Source of the DNA: Manis javanica
Taxonomy: Eukaryota > Chordata > Mammalia > Pholidota > Manidae
Reading direction: 5' to 3'
Length of the DNA: 64,000 bases
Assembly: GCF_040802235.1 (NCBI RefSeq)
Contig: NC_133166.1
Location: 3,286,001 to 3,350,000, forward strand
The position numbers were made by a program, and so were the translations under genes. Below are positions 10,210 to 22,189 of the stretch, one piece after another (the stretch's first letter is position 1; every line of letters begins with the position of its first letter). Under the pieces are notes generated by a model. That model had not been told where the DNA came from. It did not search any database and was given only the letters and a program-made list of their open reading frames with translations.

Positions 10210-12530
10210 GGAAATCATATTTAAAATGTATATTGAAAGGAATTTATGATCAACCTGATGAGATGTTGTTAAAAGAAAATGTGCATATTGATAATATTCC
10301 TCTCTCTCCAACAAGCTTTTATGCTTTCTGAGAGGAGTTTACTTATTCATATATGTGCTCTCCACACCTAGCAAATGTATCACCGATGAAAATATGAATA
10401 AAATGTCCTTGCTTATTTTTTCTGCTTGGGGAAGAACAGTGGTAAAATCATTAAGGTTGAGGATTCTAAATTTCTCATGTTTGTATCATTCTTAGGTATT
10501 TGGACAATTGTGTGTATACTGACATTGAAAAAATATTACTTCAGTTGAAAATCCTATTTGTAGGATTTTTTCAAAAGCATTTATTATTGTAGATTTAAGA
10601 TGACACAGGAATGAAGAGACATATTCCTTTTTAAATATTTTTTTTCTTTAATGGTAAGGATCTGGAGACAAGTTTGCATAAATTATGCTTTGTACATATG
10701 ACTTCACCTAATTGAAGTAAACTGGTTAGATACTATCATGTATCATACATCACAACCAAACCTCCCATAGAGAATCAGTCTTCAGATTTGGGTGTGGCTG
10801 CAGGTAACTCATGTGAAGGGATCTGTGTGAGCCTATGTGTATATTTGATTTCAGGATTTTTAATTATCTTCTTTGATGTTTATTAGTTGGCTCTGACCCC
10901 TGCAAACTTCATTTAACAATGTAATATTTCACATTATAAACTATTCTGTGACAATTTATGGAAACTACTGTAATATAAGAGCAAAGAACATGCCATCCTT
11001 TTCCTACTCAAAACAAGAAATAGTAAACTATTGAATTTGCCCAAGGTTATGATTAAATGTCCATATGTATTTTCCGATATGCTCTTCATCCGTGTCTCTG
11101 GTATCGCTCCCCCCCTTCTCTCTTCTAGCTGCTCTTTCTGTACCTTCCCTCTAGACTCTGTAATACACATCTCTCCATAGTGGGTCGTGCATATCTGTAC
11201 CTTGGCTTCAGGGTGTCTTTCGGACAGACTCTCCCAGAACTCTTGCTCTTGACCTGTGCATGTGATGTTTGGGACTATGTCCCAGAAGTGATCATAATGT
11301 GTGAAATTTGCCAGACATCTCATTTTTTATATCATGGTGAAGACAGGCATTCAATTTTAAATACGTTTGATGTTTGAGACTTCAAAATAAAGACGCTGAG
11401 ATTTTTTTTTTCAGTTTGTTAAAGCTGTGGTGCCCTTGTAAAGTTCTTGTTAATCATTTGTATTCTTCGAGTTTGTGTCGATTTCACTACCTTTAGGATA
11501 CCTTCTGCATCAAAATTAAAAATACGATTATTTTTCCTAACTAGTTCTATTTTAAGAAATATTGCCAAAATTCCTGAAGAAGCAAATTAGTGAACATAAA
11601 ACAGATTGAATCAAATTGGCTTCTTGATATCAGATAGAGCCAGATTCACATTTATGCTCATTCACAAAGGTTAGAGACACATTTAGGAATGCCTTCCAGA
11701 GAATTGCACAGATTATAGTAGGAATTTGCACAAGATATATGCCTTTCAAATTTGGATGGTAGAGGTATGGGTAGATAAGCTATCTGAAAATAGCTTAAAA
11801 ACAACAATTAAAAAAAAAAGCATTTTCCTGTAAAGGAAGCCATAGAAATATTGGTATTATGAAATATAAATGTATTCGAGAAAAATATAATAATTTTATA
11901 TTTTTAAGTGTAATAAATTCCTCTAAAAAGATAGACTATCAGAGTGATCCAAAATACAAATTCTAGTGTATTATATTTTTTTGCACAGTTTTTACCAAAC
12001 TAAAGTGATGCAAAACATTAGGAAAAAAAACTCATTTTATAGAACCTTGTCTTTACTATTTGTCTTGCCTGAAATTCACTTCCTCCAAATACGGCTCTCC
12101 CCTTCACCTCTTTCAGTGTGACCCTATCACTGAAGGATTTCCCTGAAAAAATATTTATGAGAGGAAGTTGCAGTGTCCCCGTCAGCCCCTCTACTGTGAT
12201 TGTCTCCACAGCCCCTATCTCCTGTGACATACAGATTCTTCTTGCCTGTTTCCTGTTATTCCTCCCCTCAACGTAGAATGAGTCTCTTAGTACATAGTCC
12301 TTGTTACTTCTCAAATTGCAGCCTGCCCATCCCACAGCAGAAGGCCTTTGCACTGGTGCCCCCTGTCTGAAATATTCTACTACAATGTGCTTGAATGACT
12401 AGCTCTTCCCTTCTTCAAATCTTTGCTCAAATGCCAATTTTTCATTTATGCTACCTTGAGCATATCATCTCTGATCACTCCTCATGCCCCTCCTCCACAA
12501 CCCCTAAGCTGTTTCACATTTTATTTCCTT
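10210..12530 (-). repeat. Segmental duplicon, inverted partner of 48755-51150
   Basis: Read on the minus strand this 2.3 kb matches 48755-51150 on the plus strand from end to end. Anchors are: 'gatcaacctgatga' at 10248 against the inverse near 51111-51125; the frame containing NFTHYDH at about 11300 against about 49985; 'agtgtgaccctatcactga' at 12115 against the inverse near 49162; and 'aagctgtttcacattttatt' near 12506 against the inverse at 48757-48772. A part (about 11460-11900) also matches 39950-40380. The duplicon carries an L2-like piece (12360-12600). No convincing gene is seen, although a frame of more than 100 codons is open in both copies. Confidence 0.85.
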
Positions 12531-12600
12531 TTCTACACAACTTTCACCTTCTAACATGTTGTATCACTAATTTGTGTTATTCTGTTTCAACCTGCTGAGA
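12355..12600 (+). repeat. L2-like remnant
   Basis: Phrase order 'aaggcctttgcactggtgcc', 'cttcaaatctttgctcaaat', 'catatcatctctgatcactc' and 'ttatttccttttctacacaa' matches the well-known L2 3' region. Part of it is shared with the inverted duplicon at 48.8-49.0 kb. 12601-12925 is AT-rich and unassigned. Confidence 0.5.
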
Positions 12601-12929
12601 ATTTATAATCTAAAAATACTATGATTGATAAGGTTAGACTTTATCAATTTTGATACCCACTTTTCATATCAACATTTGAATCTTTTCGTTCTGAGCATCT
12701 ATGAGGTGTTTATGTAAGTTGATTACAATGAAGCCATAAATGTCTATAAATTCATAATGTATAGGAGTCACATTTTCTGACTGCAGTGCAATTTAAAATT
12801 CATATTATTTGAAAGATAAAACTACATCTCTTAGCTTGAACATTAAAAACGTAATCCTAAATTATTCTTAGTTAATAAGAAATAAAAAATTTAACTCAAA
12901 ATTATTTATATGATGTTTCACAGTAGGAA

Positions 12930-13240
12930 GGTTAATAGTGCTGCTGGGCGGCTGCATCTGGGCAGGTTTTCTCTGCTCACTCGGTGACGACTCAACCTAG
13001 AAAGGTGATGTTTCTTGGCTCTGATTGAGAAAGAATACTCAACCAGGACAAGTGTAGTAAGGAAGAGATTCATTAACGCAAGAGTAGAATCAAATGGGAG
13101 CAGCCTTGCAGGCAGTAGAGAGCAAGGAAGAACAGAGGGAGTAAAGTTCATTAAAGTCTTGCTCGGCATAGGGCAAATCCCTTGTCCACTCCTAAAGCCT
13201 AGATCACCTGGCATCCAGGAATCAGAGCCATAGGATCTTA
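12930..13240 (-). mobile_element. LTR-like remnant related to 6200-6870 (fossil)
   Basis: Shares several phrases with 6500-6625, including 'gagagcaaggaaga' and 'gcatagggcaaatccc'. It is shorter and sits between the duplicon and the inverted-repeat arm. Probably an old ERV-type LTR fragment; family not assigned. Confidence 0.4.
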
Positions 13241-14439
13241 AAGGTACTTTGATGTGTATGTTTTGGGGGGGAAGAGTTTTCTCTTAGAAAAATCTTCAAA
13301 AGTGTTTTTAAATATACATCTCATAAAACTCAAAGATTCAGTATTCCAGGATCATTTCAGGCTTGTACATCAAGTCAGGATCTCAAATTGATGAGGCAAG
13401 GGTGGCCTAAATAACCCCCTATCTACTAGGTAAATTGAATTATTCTTTGAAATCCACCACTAAGACAAAAATTGGGAGCTCAGTCCAATATGAAAACAAC
13501 ACTTTTCTCTCACACTGGATGCGTACAAAATACTGGATGAATATTCTTCAAACAAAGCAGGATGAAAAAGGAAACAACATCTGGGAGAATATAGTTTAAC
13601 AACATAGAGGCAAGCTACATCCAGGATTATCTTGTGAAAAAAAAGCCATTCACAAACCAAAGTTTGTTAAACTCTGCAACTTATTACCAAGGATATTTTT
13701 TTCTTTGTTGAGCTGCTCTGTTTACAGGACAGCTGTACCCTATTACAGTTTTTCTCTCTAAATGATACTATCATGTGATAAACTGTTTATTTCATGACAG
13801 AGTTATTCTTTCTGCAAATAGGACTGTGCCAATATGTTTGAGAAAATTTAGCTAGTACTGCCAAAATTACACTGTCCTCTATTCATGGAGAATGTCTGCC
13901 AGCAAATATACCTCTCAACAGCCCCTCATGTTTTTCTTAATGCCTTCTTTAGTATAATAATGGACTCTATTTGTTCAACTCTGATAAAAGTGTTATTCTT
14001 AGAATGGTGATGCATAATGTGAGCTACGGCGTTGGACTATCTAGTTTCAAATGTGAGGCTGTTCTTTAATCGGTGGAGGGACCATGAGCCAGGTACTGAA
14101 TCTCTGTGTCCCAGTTCCATCAACTATAAAATTCTTCTTTCAGATACATTTATTAAGGCACTGTTGTAGGTGCTGGGGATACATTAAAACAAAGTAAAAA
14201 TCCTGTGTTCATAAAGCTCACACGATGAGGAGTAAGGGGCAGAGAGGAAACAGAAGACACAAGTCAAATATACAAAATGTTAGGTGGAATTACCTGTAAA
14301 GGAAACAAACATGGAAAAGCATTTAGTTCAGTAATTTATTTTTAAAAGCCTTAAGAAACCTACAGAAATAAGGATAAAGGCAATGATTTTTAAATATACA
14401 CAGAACTTCAGCAAAAGCAGTTTACTGACCCTTGTAGAC

Positions 14440-14535
14440 ACAACAGAAAAATAAGAAAAATATACAAATAGAAAATAACAGAAAAAACAGAAAATATAGA
14501 TATAGAAAAAATAGAAAAATAATTTTTAAAAATTG
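14440..14535. repeat. A-rich simple repeat (agaaaa/atagaaaa units)
   Basis: Run of imperfect agaaaata/acagaaaa units with almost no C or G. The inverted-repeat partner near 22.5 kb lacks the expansion, so it grew after the duplication. Confidence 0.7.
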
Positions 14536-15079
14536 TAAAATCTTCAGTCTGCAACCACTGAAGAGGTATTTCTTCTTGGAGATGTTTACATTGTTGAATT
14601 TTAACATTTCAGTCAAAAGCATGGCAAGATGAGTCTTGATATTTCCCAGGTACCAAGAACACATTCATCTCAGGTTTCAACAACAAAAGAATTCTCAAAG
14701 GTTAAACTTATAAGTGAATGCAAAAACTCCAAAAAAGGTACATAGAAAATGACAGAAATGCTCATTATATTTATAAGACATGCATATACATACATCATTA
14801 CAGATCTAGAAGAACACGTACTAAATAACTGAAGGCATTTCTATTTCTCTGAGTTTTTTCATATTTTTTGTATCTCTCCAATATTAACATATATCATTCT
14901 AAATCCAAAACTGTGAAGAGCTAGTTTTTCCTAAACTATTGTGTTTGTCAGTTAAATCAACATAAGAGGAATTTACAAAATGCAAGTGAATATTCTTTAA
15001 GAAAAAAAAACATTGTACATTGTGCATCTGTAAGAATGTAACACTAGGTGATAATGGCCAGGATGTATTAGTATTGCCT

Positions 15080-15290
15080 TAAATGCTTTACATCTATTAT
15101 CTGATTAAATCTCTAAAATAACTATGCAGACCTGGAATTACTATTTATTTTGCCCAGTTTAGGAAACTCAGGCTTAAATTTCAGGAGTAATTAAGGGTGA
15201 TAGAAATAAATTAATGGAAGGTCTAGAATTTAAATCCTGGAATACTTGGATCCAAAGTGCCTGTCATCACCCTACTATTTCTCCACTATA
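15080..15290 (-). repeat. MIR SINE remnant
   Basis: On the minus strand it gives the MIR order: 'gatccaagtattccaggatt', then a run like 'cctgagtttcctaaactggg', then 'ataatagatgtaaagcatt'. The same MIR is carried in the 3' flanks at 21620-21835, 30090-30310 and 37745-37935, so it predates the receptor duplications. Confidence 0.6.
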
Positions 15291-15662
15291 TAATAAATGA
15301 AACAATTTTCTGAAGGTGTTACAGTACTAAAAATGAAGCTTTTACCTTAATACAATTCTATGAAGTTAAACTATGTGTGAGATGTTGCATGACATACTTT
15401 AAAAGACGACAATTCTGGTTTTTTTTCTTTTGAGCATCAATTGCCTTTTAAAACACATCTATGTAGACCATATTTTTAACACATATTTCATGGATTCCAA
15501 TTATAGTGTAGGTTTGTAAAGGCAAATTCCTGGAAAGTCCAAGAACTTACTGGTCAAGTAAAGGATGACTTCATAGAAAAACAAATTAAAGGATTCAATG
15601 TTTGTGGAGAAAAAACAAGGAAATAGAGCAAAGGAAAGAAACAATGTCTTAAAAGTTTAGCA

Positions 15663-16616
15663 TCACTGTTTTCTTAATGGCCTGGAGTTCTCTCTCTTCT
15701 GCATGATTCTAATGAGAGCAATTTTCACTTCTTTGTTTCTAAGACTGTAAATGAGTGGATTCAGCATGGGGATCACAATTGTGTAAAACACAGAAGCTAC
15801 TTGATCCTTTCCCAAAGAGTAGGACTTACTTGGTTTTAAATAAGTGAACATTGTAGTCCCATAAAAGATGGTGACTCCCAGGAGATGGGAGGCACAAGTA
15901 GAGAAGGCTTTCCTCTTCCCTGCATTGGAAGTAATTTTCAGGATAGTAGACAGAATGGACACATAGGACACAGACATTGTGATAAGAGACGCCATTAGAG
16001 TGGAACCAGCACCAATGAATATCATCATTTGGACGTCATGTGTGTCAGTGCAAGACAGGGCTAAAACTGGGGATACGTCACAGAAAAAGTGATGGACTAA
16101 ATTGGAGTGACAGAAATGCAATCTGCTCACATAAAGCACATTGACTGTGGCATTCATAAATCCAATGAAGTAGGACCCCAAGATGAGGGAGCAGCAGAGC
16201 CTTGTGGACATAACGATTGGGTAGTGGAGGGGGTTGCAGATGGCTACGTAGCGATCATAGGCCATTGAGGAGAGAAGAAAACATTCAGTGGCGCCCAAGA
16301 AGACAAAAAAGTACATCTGGGTGAAGCAGCTCACATAGGAAACATACTTGGCGGAAGCCAGTAAGTTCTCTAAGGTTTTAGGTGTGATGGTGTTTGAATA
16401 AGTGAGGTCGAGAAAGGACAGGTGACTGAGGAAAAAGTACATGGGGGTGTGAAGCCGAACGTCCAGGCGGATCGCCAGGAACATGCCTGCGTTCCCCAGC
16501 ACTGTGAGCAGGTACATCAGCAGGAACAGCAGGAAGAGGACCAGCTGCACCTCCGGGGAGTCCGTCAGCCCCAGAAGGATGAAGTCTGCCACCTGCGTGG
16601 TGTTCCTTCCGCCCAT
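15663..16616 (-). CDS. Olfactory receptor, class II, intact (subfamily II, copy 1)
   Basis: Intact single-exon receptor of 317 residues. Signatures: N-glycosylation site N5-T6-T7, GN 41-42, LHTPMYFFL 55-63, TM3 disulphide C97, [12 protein letters not shown] 118-129, loop cysteines 169/179/189, SY 218-219, [10 protein letters not shown] 236-245, [12 protein letters not shown] 283-294. The start is favoured because the ATG has a good context (ccactATGGG), the N-glycosylation site follows at once, and all five paralogues align from it. A candidate splice acceptor (CATACAG, minus strand, ending at 16690) lies 74 nt upstream. It is head-to-head with the broken copy at 20278. Its TM3-TM5 region differs from the other copies more than its first 230 nt does. 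Expected to signal through Golf in olfactory cilia; ligand unknown. A human orthologue is not recognised. Confidence 0.95.
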   Translation of the reverse strand: MGGRNTTQVADFILLGLTDSPEVQLVLFLLFLLMYLLTVLGNAGMFLAIRLDVRLHTPMYFFLSHLSFLDLTYSNTITPKTLENLLASAKYVSYVSCFTQMYFFVFLGATECFLLSSMAYDRYVAICNPLHYPIVMSTRLCCSLILGSYFIGFMNATVNVLYVSRLHFCHSNLVHHFFCDVSPVLALSCTDTHDVQMMIFIGAGSTLMASLITMSVSYVSILSTILKITSNAGKRKAFSTCASHLLGVTIFYGTTMFTYLKPSKSYSLGKDQVASVFYTIVIPMLNPLIYSLRNKEVKIALIRIMQKRENSRPLRKQ

Positions 16617-18391
16617 AGTGGTAACTGCTCTGAACTGCTGAGAAGTCAGCGTTGATACTTAGGAGCAGTGACTTCTGAGAGGCTTGTGTCTGTATGAATA
16701 ACATGGCACACTTACATCAGTGTCATGTTGCTAGAAAGTAATAATAATGAGTGATTTAAAGAATATGACTGATAAAAAAATCTTAATTTCATGGCCAAAT
16801 ATAGAAATGTGCATAAACTGACACTTAATATGACATAATAATAGCTTACATATGGCATAATTAGAATGAACCTGACCCTGTTGTAAATGCTTCCTTTTAG
16901 TAATGTATTTAGTTCACATGAGAATATAATGCCATAGATGTCACCATTAACCATGTTATTTAGATGAAAAAAGGGTCCAGTTTAAGAAACTAATCCAGAG
17001 TCAGAACTATTAAATGCTGGCCATGAATCTACCAAGATAGATAGGCTCCAGAAAGCATTTTCATAACGTATTCCTTTTTACATACAAGTTCAGTAAATGT
17101 GAGAAAATATGCTATCGATATAATAAACAAAGAGAGGAAAACAATTTTAGGGCATTATTTACCTACCTTTTGTTTCCAGTATACATGGTACTTAATATAC
17201 ATAACAAAGAAATTTCAAGCTAGGTGACTTTACAAGGATGTATTCAAAGTATGGACCATATAAATTAATATTAATTGCAAAGCATAAGATGTTTTCCTTT
17301 CTTGACCACTCAAAATCAAATATCTTCCTAATACTGTATTTCTAAAATATGAACATTAATTGTAGTCCCCAATTCCATCAACTCTATTTCTGATTCCACA
17401 AATCCTGGCATTACTGCTGGTATGGTCTAAATGATATGGGTATGCATACTTCTGGTATGATAATGTCCCATTTTATTTTACCTTAACTTAAAGCCATCTT
17501 GACTTGAGAGTAATACTTACTGTGAGCCAGAGTTGGTGGGGAAAAAAACCTCAATTCAATATTATTTGTCTAGAAAATTATCAATCTCAAATATTGCTCA
17601 CAAATTAAATTTGAAAACCGTTTTGAGTCTCAAATTTCTGTAGTATAAAATTTGTTTTCCTTGGAAGAAGTTCTGTTTAATTTTTAGTGTGTTCATTCTG
17701 TTTTATTCTGAGGTAAAAAGAAATCAACCTGGAACTTTTGTTCAGGTTCTGGTCAAATAGAAAATTTGATCTAAAAGAATGTCAGGGAGTTCCTGTGAAT
17801 ATAAGTGGAGTGGAGTATCCTTGCCTCTCACACTGGTCATTCCAGGGCCCCTCATGTACTGAGGATTGACGATCATGCAAAGTTTGATCTTCCATGGGGA
17901 CCAGTTTCCAAGGAAGATGGATTGGCCTGTTTTGCTTGTTATGGTTCCAAGGACACAAGTTCAAGGACTAATTGCAGCTCCCTTAGGTTTCCAGGAACTT
18001 GTTGCCTTTTCCCTTAGAGGCCACACGGTGGAGAGCCTGGGGGTTTGTCCTCCTTTGTGATTTTTGACTAGAATGGTGGAGAAGCTATTTCTGGAGAAGT
18101 ACCTCCTTACTCTGACTGAAACCATCGGGAATGGAATGATCCATTTTTTTTTTTTACAATGAAACACTTTTATTTCTAAAAGGGGAAAGTTGTAGAAGTA
18201 AACATGTCCATTAGGAGAAAATTAGAATATAACAAAACTCAAAGAACAAAATGAAAACAAATCAAAACTTGTAACATTTTGATGTATCTCTCCTGATTAT
18301 TTATTTTGTTCATATAATGCTTGTGTGTGTACCTACAGATTTGCATAATTATTAAAATTATGTCATATATACAGTATCTAATCCTCATTTC
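16617..18391 (-). promoter_or_regulatory. Shared upstream block of OR subfamily II (copy at 15663)
   Basis: Read on the minus strand, this block matches the upstream blocks of the other subfamily members (19071-20277, 26810-28740, 34441-36390, 45668-47130) along nearly its full length. That includes a distinctive GC-richer part at about 17800-18060 ('cacacggtggagagcc' and 'gggggtttgtcctcctttg'). The usual OR architecture places the promoter and non-coding first exon within such a block. The exact start site and any Ebf or homeodomain sites cannot be fixed by eye. Confidence 0.55.
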
Positions 18392-18729
18392 ATGACGGCG
18401 GGTAAAATTGCAATATTTGCAGCATCTCTCGCCTGGGCTTATTGCAGCTCCATATCAATACGCACTTCAAGGAGTGGAGAGAAATAGTCCCTCTCCGTAT
18501 CAGTAGGTGATTACAAAGCAGGTGGAGAGTGAGCCCGCAGCAGGATGGGAGAGGTTTGCTGGGGCCTTAGCAGCCCAGTCGCAAGAGACACGGTCGAGCA
18601 GGAGTAGACAACCGCTTGTCAGCAATAAATGGGTTTCTTCCACTTTACTTCTCCCTTTGATTGATTTCAGCATCAAAGGTTTATTTGCCCCAGGCTGGGA
18701 ACATATTTTCCCCCTGTGGTTACAATGAC
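18392..18729 (+). mobile_element. LTR-like insertion with 5-bp target duplication (fossil)
   Basis: The 328-nt body (18397-18724) is flanked by ATGAC at 18392-18396 and 18725-18729. The paralogous position near 47480-47500 reads straight across without it, so this is a genuine insertion made after, or in only one branch of, the duplication. It contains AATAAA in 'cagcaataaatggg' (about 18623) and is much richer in G+C than its flanks. It has no long frame. It is most like a solo LTR; the family is not identified. Confidence 0.55.
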
Positions 18730-19070
18730 TAAATGATCTTTCTGTTCTCCTTTTATAGATTAAAAAGAATAAGATAAAATACAGAACAAGCACACGAAAA
18801 GAGTCAGCCCGTTGCACACGCATGGCTCTATGGGTGGATGAGGTGACGGCCAGAGCAAACCGAGGAGCCTGCACCACGTTTTCCTTGTAATGCCTCAAAA
18901 GATCTACTTATCATTTGATGAACTTTTCTGGGGGAAGCTAGTGATGGGGCTCCTGTCAATGCTTATACTGAAATTATGGTTTTTATCAAATGCTAATATA
19001 ACAAGGGTCATGGTATTTCAATAAATTGTAGTCTATTTATTTAGACTACTTAGACTAAATATTTAGTCTA
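18730..19070 (-). repeat. Centre segment of head-to-head OR pair
   Basis: This segment is the reverse complement of 47140-47490 (anchors 'gtgcaggctcctcggttt', 'gtgtgcaacgggctgac' and 'gagccccatcactagcttcc' on the minus strand). It lies between the two divergent upstream blocks, so it is the middle of the large inverted repeat. No gene is seen in it. Confidence 0.75.
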
Positions 19071-20277
19071 TTCTCCAGTAATGGGATCTCCACCATTCTA
19101 GCCAAAAATTTAGGGCCTCACAAAGGAGGACAACACCCCCAGGCTCTCCATCGGGTGGCCTTTAAGGGAAAAGGCAACCAGTTCCTGAAAACGTATGGGG
19201 GCTGCAATTAATTCTTGAACCTGTGTCCTTGGAAACATGCCAAGCAAAACAGGCCAAGCCATCTCATTCCTTGGAAACTGGTCCCGGGGATGACTAAATG
19301 TTGCATGATCATCAACTCCCAGAACATAAGGGCCCTGGAATTACCAGCATGAAAGGCATGGTTATTCCACTCCACTTATGTTCACAGCAGCTCCCTGACA
19401 TTCTTTTGGATCAAATGTTCCATTTGACCAAGACCTATAAAAGTGTTCTGGGTTGATTTCTTTTTACCTCAGAATAAAACAACATGAATGTCCTATAATT
19501 CAAACAGAAGTTCTCTCAAGGAAAACTACAGAAGGTTTAGACTCAAATGGTTTTCAAATTTAATTTGTGAGCAAAATGTGAGGTTGACAAATTTCTAGAC
19601 AGATAATATTGGAATAGGGATTTTTTCCTATCAAATCTGGCTCACAGTAAGTATTATTCTCAAGACAAGAGGGCTTTGATCAAGATCAAATAAAATGCAT
19701 ATCTTATAAGAAGATTATACATATCCTTATCTTTTACACCTTATCAGGAATAAAGCCAGGGTTTGTGGACCAGAAATAGAGAGTTGATGGAATCAGGATC
19801 TACAAGTAATGTGCATATTATAAAATACAGTATTTGAAAGACATGATTTTGAATGGCCAAGTTGGGAAAATATCATATCTTACGAAATTGATATTAATAT
19901 GTGGCCCATAGTATTGATACACTCTAGTAAACTCATATAACTTGAAATTTATTTGCCATGTATATTAACTGTCATGTATATTGGAAACAAAATGATGAGA
20001 AATAATGCACTATCATTGTTTACTTTATCTCTAGCATATTTTCTCACATTTGCTGAACTTAAAGGTAAATAGGATGACAGTATTATGAAAATGCTTTCAG
20101 GAGTCAATATATCTTGGTAGAATCACAGCCAAGATTTAATACAACATTATTATCACTTTCTAACAACATGACATTAAACTAAATATGTCGTGTCATTCAT
20201 ACAGATGAAAGCCTATCTGAAGTCATTGCTGCTAAGTATCAACGCTGACTTCTCAGCAGTTCAGAGCAGTCACCACT
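19071..20277 (+). promoter_or_regulatory. Shared upstream block of OR subfamily II (copy at 20278)
   Basis: Plus-strand version of the conserved upstream block, mirror image of 16617-18100. The candidate acceptor CATACAG ends at 20204, 74 nt before the ATG, as in the intact paralogues. The block appears as well preserved as those of intact genes, even though the coding region it serves is broken. Confidence 0.5.
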
Positions 20278-21226
20278 ATGGGCGGAAGGAACACCACGCA
20301 GGTGGCAGACTTCATCCTTCTGGGGCTGACGGACTCCCCGGAGGTGCAGCTGGTCCTCTTCCTGCTGTTCCTGCTGATGTACCTGCTCACAGTGCTGGGG
20401 AACGCAGGCATGGTGCTGGGGATCCGCCTGGACGTCCGGCTTCACACCCCCATGTACTTTTTCCTCAGTCACCTGTCCTTTCTCGACCTCATTTACTCAA
20501 CCGTCATCACACCTAAAACCTTGGAGAACTTACTGGCTTCCACCAAGTATATTTCCTTCATGAGCTGCTTCACCCAGATGTACTTTTTTGTCTTCTTGGT
20601 TGCCAGTGAATGTTTTCTTCTCTCCTCAATGGCCTATGATCGCTACGTAGCCATCTGCAACCCCCTCCACTACCCCGTCGTTATGTCCACAAGGCTCTGC
20701 TGCTCCCTCATCTTGGGGTCCTACTTCATTGGATTCATGAATGCCACAGTCAATGTGCTTTATGTGAGCAGATTGCATTTCTGTGACTCCAATGTAATCC
20801 ATCACTTTTTCTGTGACACATCCCCAATTGCAGCCTGTTTTGCACTGACACACATGACATGGATATGATGATATTCATTGGTGCTGGTTCCACTCTAATG
20901 GTGTCTCTTATCACAATATCTGTGTCCTATGTGTCCATCCTGTCTACTATCCTGAAAATTACTTCCACTTCAGGGAAGCGGAAAGTCTTCTCTACTTGTG
21001 TGTCGCATCTCCTGGGAGTCACCATCTTTTATGGCACTTTGATGTTCGCTTACTTAAAACCAATTAAGTCCTACTCTTTGGGAAAGGATCAAGTAGCTTC
21101 TGTGTTTTACAAAAATCGTTTTTCCCCATGCTGAATCCACTCATTTACAGTCTTAGGAACAAAGAAGTGAAAATTGCTTTCATTAGAATCATATGGAAGA
21201 AAGAGGCCTCCAGGCCATTAAAGTAA
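20278..21226 (+). pseudogene. Olfactory receptor pseudogene (subfamily II, copy 2)
   Basis: Starts [12 protein letters not shown] like the intact copies and stays open for about 185 residues through TM4 and the second extracellular loop. A one-base deletion around 20832-20840 (…TSPI then out of frame) shifts the frame and gives a stop at 20866-20868. TM5-TM6 (with GKRKVFSTC) continue in the second frame to about 21110. A net two-base gain near 21115-21122 then restores a third frame that ends with [13 protein letters not shown] and stops at 21224-21226. Only these two small indels break an otherwise well-kept receptor, so inactivation looks recent. Closest relative by position in the inverted duplication is the intact gene at 44726-45667. 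Confidence 0.93.
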
Positions 21227-21619
21227 TAGTGATGCTAAGCTTGTAAGACATTTTTTTCTTCTCTTTGATATAATTCCTTGTTTTCTCACCAAAAGCAATT
21301 GAATCCTTTAATTTGTTTTCCTGTTGAGTCATCCTTTACTGAATATGATCTTGGACATTTCTAGGAATACGTCTTTACAAAATCTACACTGTAATCGGAA
21401 TCCATGAAATTATGTTTTAAACATACAGTCTAAATATATGTTTTTAAGGGCAAATGACTCTCAAAATAAAAGTATTAATTGTCATGTTAATTAATACTCA
21501 CACATATTCTAATTTCTGGGAATTTAAGCAAATAAACTTCATTTTAGCAAAATAATAACAATTTCAGAAATTGGTTCATTTATTTTTTAGAGAAAAAAAT
21601 GGCAGAGTGAAGACAAGCA

Positions 21620-21835
21620 CTTGCTTTGGTTCCAAACATTCCAGGATTCAGGTTCTAGGTCTGCTACCTTTTTAGCTGTAAAACCCTTAATAACTTCTGA
21701 AATTTAAGCCTGAGTTTTCTCAATTGCACAAAATAAATAGTAATTCCAGGTCCACAGAATGATTGTAAAGATTAAATCAAATAATGGATCTAAATAAAGC
21801 ATTTGAGGCACTACTAATAAATACTGGCCAAAATC
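21620..21835 (+). repeat. MIR SINE remnant
   Basis: Order 'aagcctgagttttctcaatt', 'gattgtaaagattaaatcaa' and 'aatactggcc' matches MIR. It is shared with the 3' flanks of all other subfamily II copies. Confidence 0.6.
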
Positions 21836-21884
21836 ATTAGAAGATTTATATTTCTGCAAAATTTTTAATGCACAAGATTTTTTC

Positions 21885-22060
21885 TTAAAGACTATCACTT
21901 GCCTTTTGTAAATTCTTTTTGATATTTGTATATGACAAAGATCAATTTAATTGACAAATGCACAATGATTATATTTTAAAGAATATTCACTTGCATTTTA
22001 TAAATTGGTATGGTCATTTGGACATGTGCAAGATTAATTTGATTGATGAATGCACAATAC
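21885..22060 (+). repeat. Tandem duplication, period about 91 bp
   Basis: Two consecutive, diverged copies begin 'taaagactatcacttgcc' (21886) and 'taaagaatattcacttgc' (21977). Both run through 'ttaattgacaaatgcacaat' / 'gattgatgaatgcacaat'. Paralogues B and C (30.4 and 38.0 kb) have a single copy. Confidence 0.6.
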
Positions 22061-22189
22061 TTCTGGATAATGTAGCACTTAATAATTTCAGATTTAGAAT
22101 GGTATTTGTTAGTATTGGAGACACCTGGAAAATGTTGAAAAAATTAAGGATTAGAAATGCCTTCACAGTAACTAGTGATTTAGTATATG

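Larger units (their letters stand above)
13400..15662 (-). repeat. 3'-flank block of the OR at 15663 (left arm of inverted repeat)
   Basis: On the minus strand this block matches the 3' flank of the 20278 copy (21227-25000). Clear anchors are the segment around 13690-13990 (inverse of 24420-24690), 14300-14720 (inverse of 22240-22680) and the MIR at 15080-15290 (inverse of 21620-21835). An expanded A-rich tract of 'agaaaata'-type units (14440-14530) is present here but not in the right arm. No gene is seen. Confidence 0.75.
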
